Shown: positions 1 to 8,488, numbered from the stretch's first letter. The stretch: DNA of 64,000 nucleotides from Vibrio ostreae (GCF_019226825.1 NZ_CP076643.1:1736001-1800000); one strand, 5' to 3'. The notes: generated by a model from the letters alone, not told the origin. Made by a program: numbers and translations.

Positions 1-628
1 AGGTCAGCTTGCTTTTATCCACCGGAGCGAGATCGCGATTCAAGCTACAACGAATCATAATCAGTCCAGAATAAAATGCCGCCAGCAAGATGCCTGGTAA
101 CATGCCCGCTGAGAACAACTGCGCTATTGAGGTTTCGGTAAAGGTAGAATAGATGATCATAGTGATCGATGGCGGAATCAAAATCCCTAACGTACCACCA
201 GCAGCCAACGAACCAGAAACCAGGCGAATGTTGTAACCACGCGCTGACAACTCAGGCAGTGCCACGGTCGACATGGCCGCAGCCGTCGGCGCGCTGCCGC
301 CAGAAATCGCCGCGAAAATACCGCTGCCCGCAATATTGGTATGCAGCAAGCCACCGGGTAAACGACGAACAAAAGGCGACACACCATTGTATAAACGTGA
401 GCTCAGGCCTGAACCCAGCAGGATTTCTGCCATCAGAATAAACAGCGGAATCGCCGCCAGGGTAAAACTGTTAGCCGAGCCCCAGCTCACGATACCCAGT
501 GCTTTCCAGCCAGAAAATCCCTTAATTAACCACAAATACGTCAGGCCCGCCCCAGCAACGGCAAACTGGACCCACATACCGCCGACAATAAGGCCTACCA
601 GAAGACCAAAAATTAAAATGCCTTCCAT
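1..628 (-). CDS. dctM: TRAP transporter large permease DctM (partial, N-terminal 209 residues)
   Basis: This is the large 12-helix permease of a TRAP transporter, which moves an organic acid through the inner membrane using a sodium or proton gradient. The minus-strand reading frame is open from an ATG at 628 to the window edge, so the C-terminal half is missing. The visible part begins MEGILIFGLLVGL and shows DctM-family stretches such as AAISGGSAPTAAAMSTVALPE and GTLGILIPPS. Its start overlaps the dctQ stop by one base (TAATG), so the two are translationally coupled. The substrate cannot be read from the sequence; the neighbours suggest a carboxylate. Confidence 0.93.
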   Translation of the reverse strand, partial: MEGILIFGLLVGLIVGGMWVQFAVAGAGLTYLWLIKGFSGWKALGIVSWGSANSFTLAAIPLFILMAEILLGSGLSSRLYNGVSPFVRRLPGGLLHTNIAGSGIFAAISGGSAPTAAAMSTVALPELSARGYNIRLVSGSLAAGGTLGILIPPSITMIIYSTFTETSIAQLFSAGMLPGILLAAFYSGLIMIRCSLNRDLAPVDKSKLT

Positions 629-1149
629 TAATTGCCACCTTCTTTTAAACGCAACAGGATAAGCAGATGTTCGAGCAAGAATAGCCCGATGACCACAAAC
701 CCGATTGGCAACAGCATCTGTGGAATCCACAACGGAGTGCGTAACACCGTAGGAGCGAACTTACCACGACTGAATGAACTACCCACTAAATCAAGCGTCT
801 TCCACGCCAGCACGACACAGATGGCAATGGCGATGAGCGAAAACAAGATGCCTAACACACGTTTCACCGATAATGGCAACGCGTCAAACACCACCTGCAC
901 CTGAAACAGTGAATTACCCCGAACCGCTTTTGCGGCACCAAACAGAGTCAGTGCCACCACCAGGTAACCTGTGACCTCTTCTACAAAGCCAAGCGAATAA
1001 CCAAACACGCTGCGTAACAAAACTTCCAGCGCCACCAGCAACACCAGCGCAATCAGCATCACACAAGTGAGCACGCCGACAACGCGGTCAAGCAAATTGA
1101 ATAAAGGCGCAGCAGGTCCCGCGCCTTGTATGTGTTGTCCGCTATGCAT
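628..1149 (-). CDS. dctQ: TRAP transporter small permease DctQ
   Basis: This 173-residue protein is the four-helix small membrane subunit of a TRAP transporter, pairing with DctM (downstream) and the binding protein DctP (upstream). Hydrophobic segments lie near residues 25-45, 60-80, 97-117 and 137-165, the usual DctQ layout and length. The family motif region around EEVTGYLVVALTLFGAAKAV is recognisable. The ATG at 1149 lies one base after the dctP stop, and the stop overlaps dctM, giving a compact P-Q-M order. Confidence 0.93.
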   Translation of the reverse strand: MHSGQHIQGAGPAAPLFNLLDRVVGVLTCVMLIALVLLVALEVLLRSVFGYSLGFVEEVTGYLVVALTLFGAAKAVRGNSLFQVQVVFDALPLSVKRVLGILFSLIAIAICVVLAWKTLDLVGSSFSRGKFAPTVLRTPLWIPQMLLPIGFVVIGLFLLEHLLILLRLKEGGN

Positions 1150-1150
1150 A

Positions 1151-2122
1151 CTACTTACCTATCGCTTGCAGAACTAACGCCAACGCTTTTTCATATTCAG
1201 GACCGTTTTCCTTCGCCCACTCTGACCAGTATGGGCGCATCCGTTGACGGGCTTTATCCGCATCGCCTTGTGCCGCTTTGGTGATGTTCATGCCTTTGGC
1301 TTGTTGTGCAGCCATTTGCGCCTGCTCATCTTCGATAAACTCAGCGGATATTTTTTCACCTTCTTCAGCCACGATAGTACGCAGCATGTTCTGCTGATCT
1401 GTACCCAGGTCCTCAAATGCATCAATATTGGCAATGATCATTGAATTACCGTAGTTGACCGCAAAACGGTAGTTGTCAGGCAAGAACTCATACCATTTCT
1501 TCGCACCACCAGCACTGGCCGTCAACACTCCGTCAATGACACCACGCTCAAGCGCAGTCGGCACTTCACTGCCAGACAAGGTAATCGGTAAACCACCAAA
1601 TGCCGAAACGAAATGCCCCTGTTCTGGTGACGTCACACGGATCTTACGCCCTTCAATATCGCTGAGTTGTTTAACCGGGAAGGTAGTGAAGAAAACTTGT
1701 TGCGGATAACGATATCCCCCCAGCAGCACGACATCCTGCTGTGCAAACGCCTCTTCCAGCATAGGTTGAAGCGCAGCGTAGGCCTTTTGCCACTCGGCAT
1801 TGTTTTCAATCAGCATCGGTAAATTCAACACGCGGGCAATCGGCACATTACCGGAAAAGAAAAAGTCGGCGGCAAAATCAACAATACCATCACCGACCGC
1901 CTGAGTGATGTCGGCTGATTTGATTTGCAGGGTTTTGCCAAGGTGAATCTTGATATCGAGATCGCCGTCAGTTTGTGCCGCGACGCGTTCACTGATGCGA
2001 TTCATTCCTTTTACCGCAGCCGTGGTCGATACCGAGGAGTAGGTATAACCGGTCCAGTTAGTTGCATATGCGTTTAAAGAGCAGGCCAGAACAGCACCTG
2101 CGAGAATTGTTTTGATGTTCAT
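1151..2122 (-). CDS. dctP: TRAP transporter periplasmic binding protein DctP
   Basis: This 323-residue periplasmic binding protein captures the substrate for the DctQM permease. It has a signal peptide (MNIKTILAGAVLACSLNAYA, cleavage after about residue 20). The central segment GRKIRVTSPEQGHFVSAFGG contains the arginine region that binds the carboxylate in DctP proteins. GSEVPTALERGVIDGVLT is the usual conserved follow-up. It is the first gene of the TRAP block and lies 128 bases after tctA. A hairpin in that gap could set its expression separately from the Tct genes. Substrate is unknown; C4-dicarboxylates, sugar acids and keto acids are all possible for this family. Confidence 0.92.
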   Translation of the reverse strand: MNIKTILAGAVLACSLNAYATNWTGYTYSSVSTTAAVKGMNRISERVAAQTDGDLDIKIHLGKTLQIKSADITQAVGDGIVDFAADFFFSGNVPIARVLNLPMLIENNAEWQKAYAALQPMLEEAFAQQDVVLLGGYRYPQQVFFTTFPVKQLSDIEGRKIRVTSPEQGHFVSAFGGLPITLSGSEVPTALERGVIDGVLTASAGGAKKWYEFLPDNYRFAVNYGNSMIIANIDAFEDLGTDQQNMLRTIVAEEGEKISAEFIEDEQAQMAAQQAKGMNITKAAQGDADKARQRMRPYWSEWAKENGPEYEKALALVLQAIGK

Positions 2123-2159
2123 ATAAGTCTCCGTAGCATTTACATATATTTATTTTTGC

Positions 2160-2245
2160 TAACAAAGCCGGCCAGGAGGTTACCTGGCGGCTGACTTACA
2201 GAAGCGACGGGCTGTTTTGTAGGGTATACCAACCGCTTCTGTCTT
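2160..2245 (-). promoter_or_regulatory. Hairpins in the tctA-dctP junction
   Basis: The gap between tctA and dctP holds two inverted repeats. One is CCAGG-AGGTTA-CCTGG with flanking complementary bases (about 2166-2190). The other is CAGAAGCG at 2199-2206 paired with CGCTTCTG at 2234-2241. No clear U-run follows either on the minus strand, so these look more like mRNA processing or stabilising structures than strong terminators. They separate the two transporter modules. Confidence 0.45.
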
Positions 2246-2250
2246 ACTGC

Positions 2251-3744
2251 TCAGCTTTTAGCGCGAAGTAATTTTTTCACACTTGGACCAACAACCACGG
2301 CAACAGTGAGTGCAACCAGAACCAGGCTGGTCGTGTTCTCAAATAGAATATTCCAGTCGCCACCACCAATCAGCAGTGCCAGACGCAGGTTCTCCTCAGC
2401 AAAACCGCCTAGGATCAAGCCCAATACCACAGGCGGCAATGGGAACTTAAATTTATCCATCGCATAACCTACCAGGCCAAAGCCCAACATCAGATAGACA
2501 TCGAACATGCGTTCATTGATGGAATAGACACCAATAAACATCAGCACCATGATGATGGAACCGAGCACCGGACGCGGCAGTTTGAGCAGTTTGGCAAAGC
2601 TGTTGGTCGCCAGGGTACCGCCAAGGAAAATCAGCAGGATGGCACCAAACAAGAACTGCCACATGAAGCCGAATACGATATCCGGGTTATCTCGGAACAG
2701 CATCGGCCCCGGCTGCAAACCATGCACCAGCAGACCACCTAGCATCACCGCCGCCACAGCCGTACCCGGAATCCCCAGAGTCAGAGCCGGGATCAATGCC
2801 GAAGCGGTATCCGCGTTGTTGGCCGTTTCAGAAGCTGCAACCCCCTCAGCCTCACCATGGCCCCAGGTTTCAGGGGTTTTACTGACACGGCGCGCTTCGT
2901 TGTATGACATAAATGCCGCCATCGAACCACCGGCCCCGGGCAGGATACCGATACAGATACCGATAAAGGAAGAACGCAGCCAGGTCACCCAGAAACCAAG
3001 CATTTTCGGGAATGAACGCCGCATAGATTCAGTTTGCAGCGAGTTATTCATCCCCTTCGTTTGCAGAGGTGTTTCCAGCAGATCGATCACCGGAGGCAGT
3101 GCGTACAAGCCAACCAGCAGGATGACAATATTGACGCCATCAACCAGTTCGAGATAGCCAAAAGTAAAGCGATCTTCACCGGAAATAGGATCGACGCCGA
3201 CCATAGATACCGCAACCCCGAAACATGCCGCGATCAAACCTTTTAGTGGATCTTCACCCAACAGGAAAATGATGCTGCAGAGGCCGAACACCGCGACCCA
3301 GAACACTTCCGATGGACCAAACAACAGGGTAACTTTAGCCAGAGGCGGAGCCAGCAGCATCAGTGCCAGAGCACTGGCGATCCCACCGATCGCAGAGGAA
3401 ACCACCGCAACCTGCAGGGCAAAGCCACCCTTTCCTTTCTGAGCCATAGGATAGCCGTCAAAACTGGTTGCCACAGCGGCTGGTGTGCCCGGGATTCGCA
3501 GCAATACCGCCGGAATGGCACCGCCGTACATAGCGCCGTTATAGATCCCCGCCATGAGTCCCAGCGCCACCAAAGGGTCCAGTCCAAAGGTAAAAGGCAC
3601 CAGCACCGAGATGGCCATCGTCGCGCTCAGGCCAGGCATCGCACCCACAGCGATCCCCGCTAAAACCCCGATGATGATCGCCAGAAAGTTGCTCATGGAA
3701 AGTACGTTAGGTAACGCAGACAATAATTCGTGATACATAGTCAT
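2251..3744 (-). CDS. tctA: Tripartite tricarboxylate transporter large permease TctA
   Basis: This 497-residue protein is the large permease of a tripartite tricarboxylate transporter (TTT), an inner-membrane secondary transporter working with TctB and the binding protein TctC. The two family signatures are visible: GAMPGLSATMAISVLVPFTF near residues 35-55 and GILPGAGGSMAAFMSYNEAR near 265-285. These are the paired PGxG-type repeats of the TctA fold. Length is normal (about 500). Two ATGs lie close together (3744 and 3738) behind AAGGA; the second has the better ribosome-binding-site spacing. The substrate is probably a di- or tricarboxylate but is not determined. Confidence 0.93.
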   Translation of the reverse strand: MTMYHELLSALPNVLSMSNFLAIIIGVLAGIAVGAMPGLSATMAISVLVPFTFGLDPLVALGLMAGIYNGAMYGGAIPAVLLRIPGTPAAVATSFDGYPMAQKGKGGFALQVAVVSSAIGGIASALALMLLAPPLAKVTLLFGPSEVFWVAVFGLCSIIFLLGEDPLKGLIAACFGVAVSMVGVDPISGEDRFTFGYLELVDGVNIVILLVGLYALPPVIDLLETPLQTKGMNNSLQTESMRRSFPKMLGFWVTWLRSSFIGICIGILPGAGGSMAAFMSYNEARRVSKTPETWGHGEAEGVAASETANNADTASALIPALTLGIPGTAVAAVMLGGLLVHGLQPGPMLFRDNPDIVFGFMWQFLFGAILLIFLGGTLATNSFAKLLKLPRPVLGSIIMVLMFIGVYSINERMFDVYLMLGFGLVGYAMDKFKFPLPPVVLGLILGGFAEENLRLALLIGGGDWNILFENTTSLVLVALTVAVVVGPSVKKLLRAKS

Positions 3745-3750
3745 TAATCC

Positions 3751-4224
3751 TTAAAACAGCCAACCAACAGGGAATTGCTTCGACATGGCAACACTGAATA
3801 CCAGGTAGATTAATGCAACAAAGATGACTGTTGACGCAGTCAGAACTTTCACATTACGGCAACCGAAGAAATAAGAAACGGCCGGAACAAAGACAATTAC
3901 CGTCGGGAAAAAGCCGACATATTGGATAGAAGTCACCAGTACAAAGATAGCTAACAGAGCACTAAACACCCGTTTTGGTGATTTTAAAACAGCCTCATCT
4001 TTAGTACTTTCCTGTAATGATTTTTTTATTTCACCGATTAATGCTAATCCGGAAAAAACCATTAATAGTATCAGCATTGTTTGCGGTAACATCCCCGCTT
4101 CTGAACTCATTTCAAAAGCCGGAATTAATAAACCACACGCAGCAGCAATAATGACCAAATAAATAAGAGATATAGGCTTTAATATTGGCTTTAGTATTGT
4201 TTGTGTGATCGCACTCATAAACAC
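3751..4224 (-). CDS. tctB: Tripartite tricarboxylate transporter small permease TctB
   Basis: This 157-residue protein has four predicted membrane helices (about residues 18-38, 48-66, 85-108 and 130-150), as expected for the small TctB subunit of a TTT transporter. TctB proteins are poorly conserved, so the call rests on size, topology and its place between tctC and tctA. It ends six bases before tctA begins and is separated from tctC by a 113-base gap with a strong hairpin. Confidence 0.87.
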   Translation of the reverse strand: MFMSAITQTILKPILKPISLIYLVIIAAACGLLIPAFEMSSEAGMLPQTMLILLMVFSGLALIGEIKKSLQESTKDEAVLKSPKRVFSALLAIFVLVTSIQYVGFFPTVIVFVPAVSYFFGCRNVKVLTASTVIFVALIYLVFSVAMSKQFPVGWLF

Positions 4225-4244
4225 CCCCGTGTTAATACAGCTTA

Positions 4245-4270
4245 ATAATGTGAGCCTAATGGCTCACATT
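4245..4270 (-). promoter_or_regulatory. Intercistronic hairpin between tctC and tctB
   Basis: An 11-bp perfect stem (TAATGTGAGCC / GGCTCACATTA) with a TAAT loop lies between tctC and tctB. Similar hairpins after binding-protein genes in other transport operons keep the binding-protein mRNA abundant relative to the permease. The TGTGA/TCACA arms resemble a CRP site, but the 10-base spacing between them is wrong for CRP (6 expected). Confidence 0.6.
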
Positions 4271-4337
4271 ATGTTTAATTGCTTAAGTTATTCTTGACTT
4301 AGGTTATTGTTATTGACTTAGTCAAGTCGCGTAAGCG

Positions 4338-5291
4338 TTATTTCCAAGGTGTTTTTTCCCAAACGTCCTGGGCAAGTTTTAACGTTTCTGTGTTGAGACG
4401 TTCAAAATCATCACCCAGAGAAACAGATACCGGGTTGGCAGTCGCTTTCATCTTGGCCAAAAACTCCGGGTCTTTGGCCATTTGGCTGAACGCATTCAGT
4501 AGCTTAGCTTCCACATCTTCTGGCAGACCAGCCGGGGCCACGAAACCACGCATCGCGCCATTGATGAAATCGACACCTTGTTCTTTAAAGGTGGCAATCG
4601 AAGGATCAAATTCTGAACGTTCCGATTGAGACAAGCCAATCACGTTAAGTTCATCTTTGAATTCAGTCACTTCTGAAATATTCAATACCGCTGCTTTCAC
4701 ATGACCACCCAGTACGGCGGTACGGGCTGCAGAGGATCCTTTGAACGGGATAATGTTGAATTGTGTATCGGTGAGATCTTTAAATTTGATTAGACCAAGA
4801 TGGTCATCACCGCCCAGGCTGGACATGCCGATTGGCAGAGGACGGGAAGCCTCTTTCACTGTCTCAATGAATTTTTGCAGGTTATCGATGCCACTTTTTT
4901 TCGCGGTCACAATCACGTTCGGATCGTTAACGATATTAGCAAGGTAGGTGAAACTGTTGGCATCGTAAGCAGACTCGCGATCCAGAGTCCGTGCCATCAT
5001 ACCCGGTAGGTTATAAGTACCGATGGTGTAACCATCCGCATCAGCGTGCGCCACTTCGGTGATACCGATTTGACCACTAGCACCCGGAACATTTTTTACC
5101 ACAATAGTGGCACCATCACCGAGGTATTTTTCCAGATAAGGTGCTACATTTCGTGCCATAACATCTGTGCCGCCACCCGCAGCAAACCCTACCACCATAG
5201 TGATCGGTTTCTCCGGGTAGTTAGCCATTGCAAGTGTCGAGGTAAGACAGCAGACAGCCGTAGTTACGGTTTTTAAAATTGAGTTAAACAT
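4338..5291 (-). CDS. tctC: Tripartite tricarboxylate transporter binding protein TctC (Bug family)
   Basis: This periplasmic binding protein (317 residues from the chosen start) is of the Bug/TctC family and delivers its ligand to TctAB. It has a signal peptide (MFNSILKTVTTAVCCLTSTLAMA). The family signatures YPEKPITMVVGFAAGGGTDV and VPGASGQIGITEVAHADADGYTIG form the ligand-binding loops. An upstream ATG at 5303 is possible, but the sequence GGAGAA sits six bases before the ATG at 5291, which is therefore preferred and gives a normal signal peptide. It heads the transporter half of the island, after a 354-base gap that may carry its own promoter. Confidence 0.92.
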   Translation of the reverse strand: MFNSILKTVTTAVCCLTSTLAMANYPEKPITMVVGFAAGGGTDVMARNVAPYLEKYLGDGATIVVKNVPGASGQIGITEVAHADADGYTIGTYNLPGMMARTLDRESAYDANSFTYLANIVNDPNVIVTAKKSGIDNLQKFIETVKEASRPLPIGMSSLGGDDHLGLIKFKDLTDTQFNIIPFKGSSAARTAVLGGHVKAAVLNISEVTEFKDELNVIGLSQSERSEFDPSIATFKEQGVDFINGAMRGFVAPAGLPEDVEAKLLNAFSQMAKDPEFLAKMKATANPVSVSLGDDFERLNTETLKLAQDVWEKTPWK

Positions 5292-5303
5292 GCGTTTCTC
5301 CAT

Positions 5304-5657
5304 TTAATTATATTTATAATAATGTTGCATACTCAAGTAACTGCACACAGAGACAGTTAAAGCTTTATCATTATTTTCATTTAGTGTCACAAGATAAAGA
5401 TAGATATACCCATATCCAAATTGTTTGAACGTAAATGAGAGCAATGACTAACTTATACGGATTAGCATGAACTTTAGTTATAATAAAAATGATAACCACA
5501 CGTTTAATTTATCGTAAGCAATACCTTATTCTTACTGATGTTATTAACGTTCTGCAAATCCTTTGCACTGTATACTCATAATTTAATTACTTGAGTATTT
5601 TTATCTTTCAGAGCCTTTTATTAATTTATTAAACAAACGCGACAAGACAATTAATGT
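5304..5657. promoter_or_regulatory. AT-rich regulatory gap between the RraA-like gene and tctC
   Basis: These 354 bases carry no plausible gene. They are strongly AT-rich and contain a repeated motif: ATACTCAAGTAA at 5329-5340, its perfect inverse TTACTTGAGTAT at 5587-5598, and another ATACTCA at 5572-5578 that forms a local inverted repeat with the last copy. This looks like an operator region for tctC, possibly bound by the island's LysR protein. No proven -10/-35 pair is assigned. Confidence 0.5.
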
Positions 5658-6332
5658 TTACAATCCTGCGCATCCTTTACTAAGCAGAGCTTTATCAACC
5701 CAGGTACGGTCGTTCAAACCTTGTTTGATTGCCGCCATCTGTTTCACTTCTTTGTCCTGTTTCTCCAGGGTACTTTCCAGAATCCACTGAGCGTCATCCA
5801 GCGGTACCGCCAGCACACCATCCGAGTCACCGATCATGATGTCACCCGGATGAATCACCATGCCATCAATACTGACAGGAACATTGATCTCGCCCGGGCC
5901 ATCTTTAAACGGACCGCGATGCGTCACACCAGCAGCAAACGTTGGCAAATTGGTCTCGCGGAACGCATCCAGGTCACGAATCGCACCATTGATGACAAAC
6001 CCCACCACACCTTTATTGATCGCATGTGCCAGCATCAGTTCACCCATCAGGGCATTGGCAATTTCGCCGCCACCGTCCACCACTATCACATCGCCCGGTA
6101 CCGCCATGTCGATCGCTTTGTGCAGCATCAGGTTGTCACCCGGACGGCTTTTAACCGTGATAGCTGAACCCAGCATCTGACCAGAAGTGTGCATCGGGCG
6201 CAGAGTTGGACCACCAGCAAACAGACGGTTCATGGAATCAGACACGTTCGCAACCGGCAGATCTTTGTAAGCCTGCAGCAGCTCTTGTGACGCGGTACGC
6301 TCTCTGGCGTTAATTTTAAACCCAACACTCAT
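5658..6332 (-). CDS. RraA/HMG-aldolase family protein (probable 4-carboxy-4-hydroxy-2-oxoacid aldolase or oxaloacetate decarboxylase)
   Basis: This 224-residue protein belongs to the RraA-like fold, which includes 4-hydroxy-4-methyl-2-oxoglutarate (HMG/CHA) aldolases and RraA itself. The metal/pyruvate-binding signature is present: PGDVIVVDGGGE, followed by GELMLAHAINKGVVGFVING and AIRD, whose Arg-Asp pair is the active-site element of HMG aldolases. The length suits the aldolases better than short RraA (about 160 residues). It begins six bases after the dehydrogenase stop, and lies upstream of the Tct genes. The context points to cleavage or decarboxylation of an imported hydroxy- or oxo-acid. 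The exact substrate is not determined. Confidence 0.85.
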   Translation of the reverse strand: MSVGFKINARERTASQELLQAYKDLPVANVSDSMNRLFAGGPTLRPMHTSGQMLGSAITVKSRPGDNLMLHKAIDMAVPGDVIVVDGGGEIANALMGELMLAHAINKGVVGFVINGAIRDLDAFRETNLPTFAAGVTHRGPFKDGPGEINVPVSIDGMVIHPGDIMIGDSDGVLAVPLDDAQWILESTLEKQDKEVKQMAAIKQGLNDRTWVDKALLSKGCAGL

Positions 6333-6337
6333 ATCAT

Positions 6338-7348
6338 CTATTCTCCGTTCTGTACAAAATCTTGTGGTGAAGCCATTAACTTACGGTTAATAACGCGATG
6401 GGCCGGCAGTTTTTCACCTGCAGTGATGGTAAGAATGCCTTCAGCCGCACTGATACTGACCCGGGTACTGCCTTCGTTGGTCACACCGGCAATATGTGGT
6501 GTAACCACAATGTTGTTGTGTTGGAAGAAAGGATGATCAGCCGCAGGCGGCTCAACAGCAAACGTGTCCAACCCTGCGCCCGCCAGATGCTTAGATTCAA
6601 TCGCCGCCACCAGCGCCAGTTCATCGATCAGCCCCCCACGCGCAGTATTGATGATGAAACTACCGGCCGGCAGCTTGGCAATACTGTCCTGGTTAATGAT
6701 TTGGCGGGTTTCTTCTGTCAAAGGAGAATGCAGGCTGAGAATCTGACTGTTGGCCAGCAGTTCATCGACGGTTGCACAGCGCTGCACCGAGAATTGCTCA
6801 AACAAAGCATCTTCAGCATACGGATCGTAACCAAACAGATTGATGTTCAGTCCTTTGGCAATCCGCGCGGTTTCCTGGGCAATCGAGCCCATGCCCAGCA
6901 AGCCCATATTCTTGCCCGATACTTCGTAGCCGGAAAAACCTGGTTTTTCCCAACGGCCGCAACGCAAGCTGTCGTCAAGCGGCAGAATTTGTTTGGTGAC
7001 GGTGAGCAGCAGCGCGATGGTATGTTCAGCGACCGATACTGCGTTCGCACCTGACGCCACTACCACAGGGATGTTGCGTTCAGCAGCCGTCTGGATATCA
7101 ATGTTGTCCACCCCGACGCCATGCTTGGCAATCACTTTCAGGTTTGGCAGTGCGGCATCAATCACTTTGGCAGTGATCTTACCCATGCGAGAAATGATGC
7201 CCACCGGATGATGTTGCTCCACCAACTGCAGCAACTCTTCTTCCTGGCTGTAAGGTGCGGTATGCACCAGAGTAAAGCCCTGCTGTTGCAGGAGCTTGGT
7301 CGCGGAACTCGCTAGATCGGGTCCAGTGACAATAATCGTCTTTTGCAT
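6338..7348 (-). CDS. NAD-dependent D-2-hydroxyacid dehydrogenase (SerA-like)
   Basis: This protein (336 residues from the ATG at 7348) is a D-isomer-specific 2-hydroxyacid dehydrogenase, which interconverts a 2-hydroxyacid and a 2-oxoacid with NAD(P). The nucleotide-binding loop GLLGMGSIAQETARIA and the catalytic Arg (NTARGGLIDE), Glu (FAVEPP) and His (TPHIAG) are all visible. The frame extends upstream to a TTG at 7381, but the ATG starting MQKTIIVTGP gives the usual family N-terminus. It is first in the minus-strand island operon, divergent from the LysR gene and followed directly by the RraA-like aldolase. A serine-biosynthetic role is unlikely in this setting. Confidence 0.88.
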   Translation of the reverse strand: MQKTIIVTGPDLASSATKLLQQQGFTLVHTAPYSQEEELLQLVEQHHPVGIISRMGKITAKVIDAALPNLKVIAKHGVGVDNIDIQTAAERNIPVVVASGANAVSVAEHTIALLLTVTKQILPLDDSLRCGRWEKPGFSGYEVSGKNMGLLGMGSIAQETARIAKGLNINLFGYDPYAEDALFEQFSVQRCATVDELLANSQILSLHSPLTEETRQIINQDSIAKLPAGSFIINTARGGLIDELALVAAIESKHLAGAGLDTFAVEPPAADHPFFQHNNIVVTPHIAGVTNEGSTRVSISAAEGILTITAGEKLPAHRVINRKLMASPQDFVQNGE

Positions 7349-7513
7349 ATTTTTATTATCTTTTCGTAGTGGTATCAGCAAAACATGAAGGCGCTGGATA
7401 GTGATGAAAGAATCATTTCCAAACCTCCACTACCTCGAAAAGTAGACTACAAAACAAAAAACTCTTATGGTAGCGAATAAAATTTAACATTTAGTAAAAG
7501 AAAGGTTTACAAC
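7349..7513. promoter_or_regulatory. Divergent promoter region between the dehydrogenase and LysR genes
   Basis: This 165-base gap separates two divergent genes, the classic place for a LysR-type operator. An imperfect inverted repeat occupies it: CTTTTCGTAGTGG at 7360-7372 and CCACTACCTCGAAAAG at 7427-7442, differing only by two or three bases. Binding by the adjacent LysR protein is inferred, not shown. Confidence 0.55.
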
Positions 7514-8428
7514 TTGGATACGAGACAGCTAAAAACCTTGGTATCTATCTGGAAGCACGGCACTTTTGCCAAAGCCGCTGCAGACGTCTGCCTGACCCCG
7601 GCCGCAGTCGGTCAACAAATCTCGGCTTTAGAGCAGGAGCTGAATGTTTGCCTGTTTGATCGCAGTAGTCGCCCGCCAAAACTGACGCCACAAGGCCTGC
7701 AAGCCATTGAAATGGCCAATCAAATCCTGCGTCTGGAAGAAGACACCAAACTGTCATTGAAAGGCGATTTAGTCTCCGGAACGTTCGTGATTGGCGCAGT
7801 ACGCTCCAGTGCGCTCAATCTGCTTCCGGCGGCTATGGTCGAGATGAAAAAAGACTTCCCAAGTCTCAAAACCAACCTCAAAGTCGGTGACTCCAGTTAT
7901 CTGGTGTCGGAAGTCGCTTCAGGGCAGTTGGATGCGGCCATCATCGCCGAGCACGTCAAAATCCCGACTAATCTGAAATGGAGCCCGTTCATCAGCGAGC
8001 CCCTTTGGTTGATCTCTGCCCAGGACTTAAGTGGTTTGAGTTTGAAGGAAATTCTGACCCAGCAACCCTTTATCCGTTTTAGTAACAATGTGCCGCTGGC
8101 CAACTTGATCAATACTGAGTTGTCGCGCATGGAAGTCACCACTCAGGATGTGGCTGAGGTCGATAACATTCAGTCAATTATTACCTGTGTTCAACATGGT
8201 CTGGGCGTGTCCGTGGTTCCGCAGATGTCGATAAACCCGTCACTGTCTGGCTATTTCAAAGTGCCGTTTGGTACCCCGCAGATTCATCGTCAACTGGGTA
8301 TCGTCGAACGTCAGTCAAGCCCGCGTAAAGCCGTGATTGATCAGCTGCACGAAATTCTGGCTGCGAAAATTCACGCAGCTCATGAACAGCTCAATGAAGA
8401 CAGTCAAAACCAGCATGGCCAGGCCTAA
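7514..8428 (+). CDS. LysR-family transcriptional regulator of the island
   Basis: This 304-residue LysR-type regulator has an N-terminal winged helix-turn-helix (about residues 1-60, with GTFAKAAADVCLTPAAVGQQ as the DNA-reading helices). The rest is an effector-binding domain of two lobes. Translation starts at a TTG codon preceded by AAGAAAGG; no ATG fits, since the HTH begins immediately. It is divergent from the hydroxyacid dehydrogenase operon, so it most likely controls that operon in response to an imported acid. The effector is unknown. Confidence 0.92.
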   Translation: MDTRQLKTLVSIWKHGTFAKAAADVCLTPAAVGQQISALEQELNVCLFDRSSRPPKLTPQGLQAIEMANQILRLEEDTKLSLKGDLVSGTFVIGAVRSSALNLLPAAMVEMKKDFPSLKTNLKVGDSSYLVSEVASGQLDAAIIAEHVKIPTNLKWSPFISEPLWLISAQDLSGLSLKEILTQQPFIRFSNNVPLANLINTELSRMEVTTQDVAEVDNIQSIITCVQHGLGVSVVPQMSINPSLSGYFKVPFGTPQIHRQLGIVERQSSPRKAVIDQLHEILAAKIHAAHEQLNEDSQNQHGQA

Positions 8429-8488
8429 TCCCGAGCCAAAATCTTTTAAATCAAGGAATTATATTTCGCCATCTGGCCACCGAACACA

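Noticed and set aside
4245..4270. CRP site between tctC and tctB
   Set aside because: The TGTGA and TCACA arms are 10 bases apart rather than 6, and perfect pairing over 11 bp fits an RNA hairpin better.
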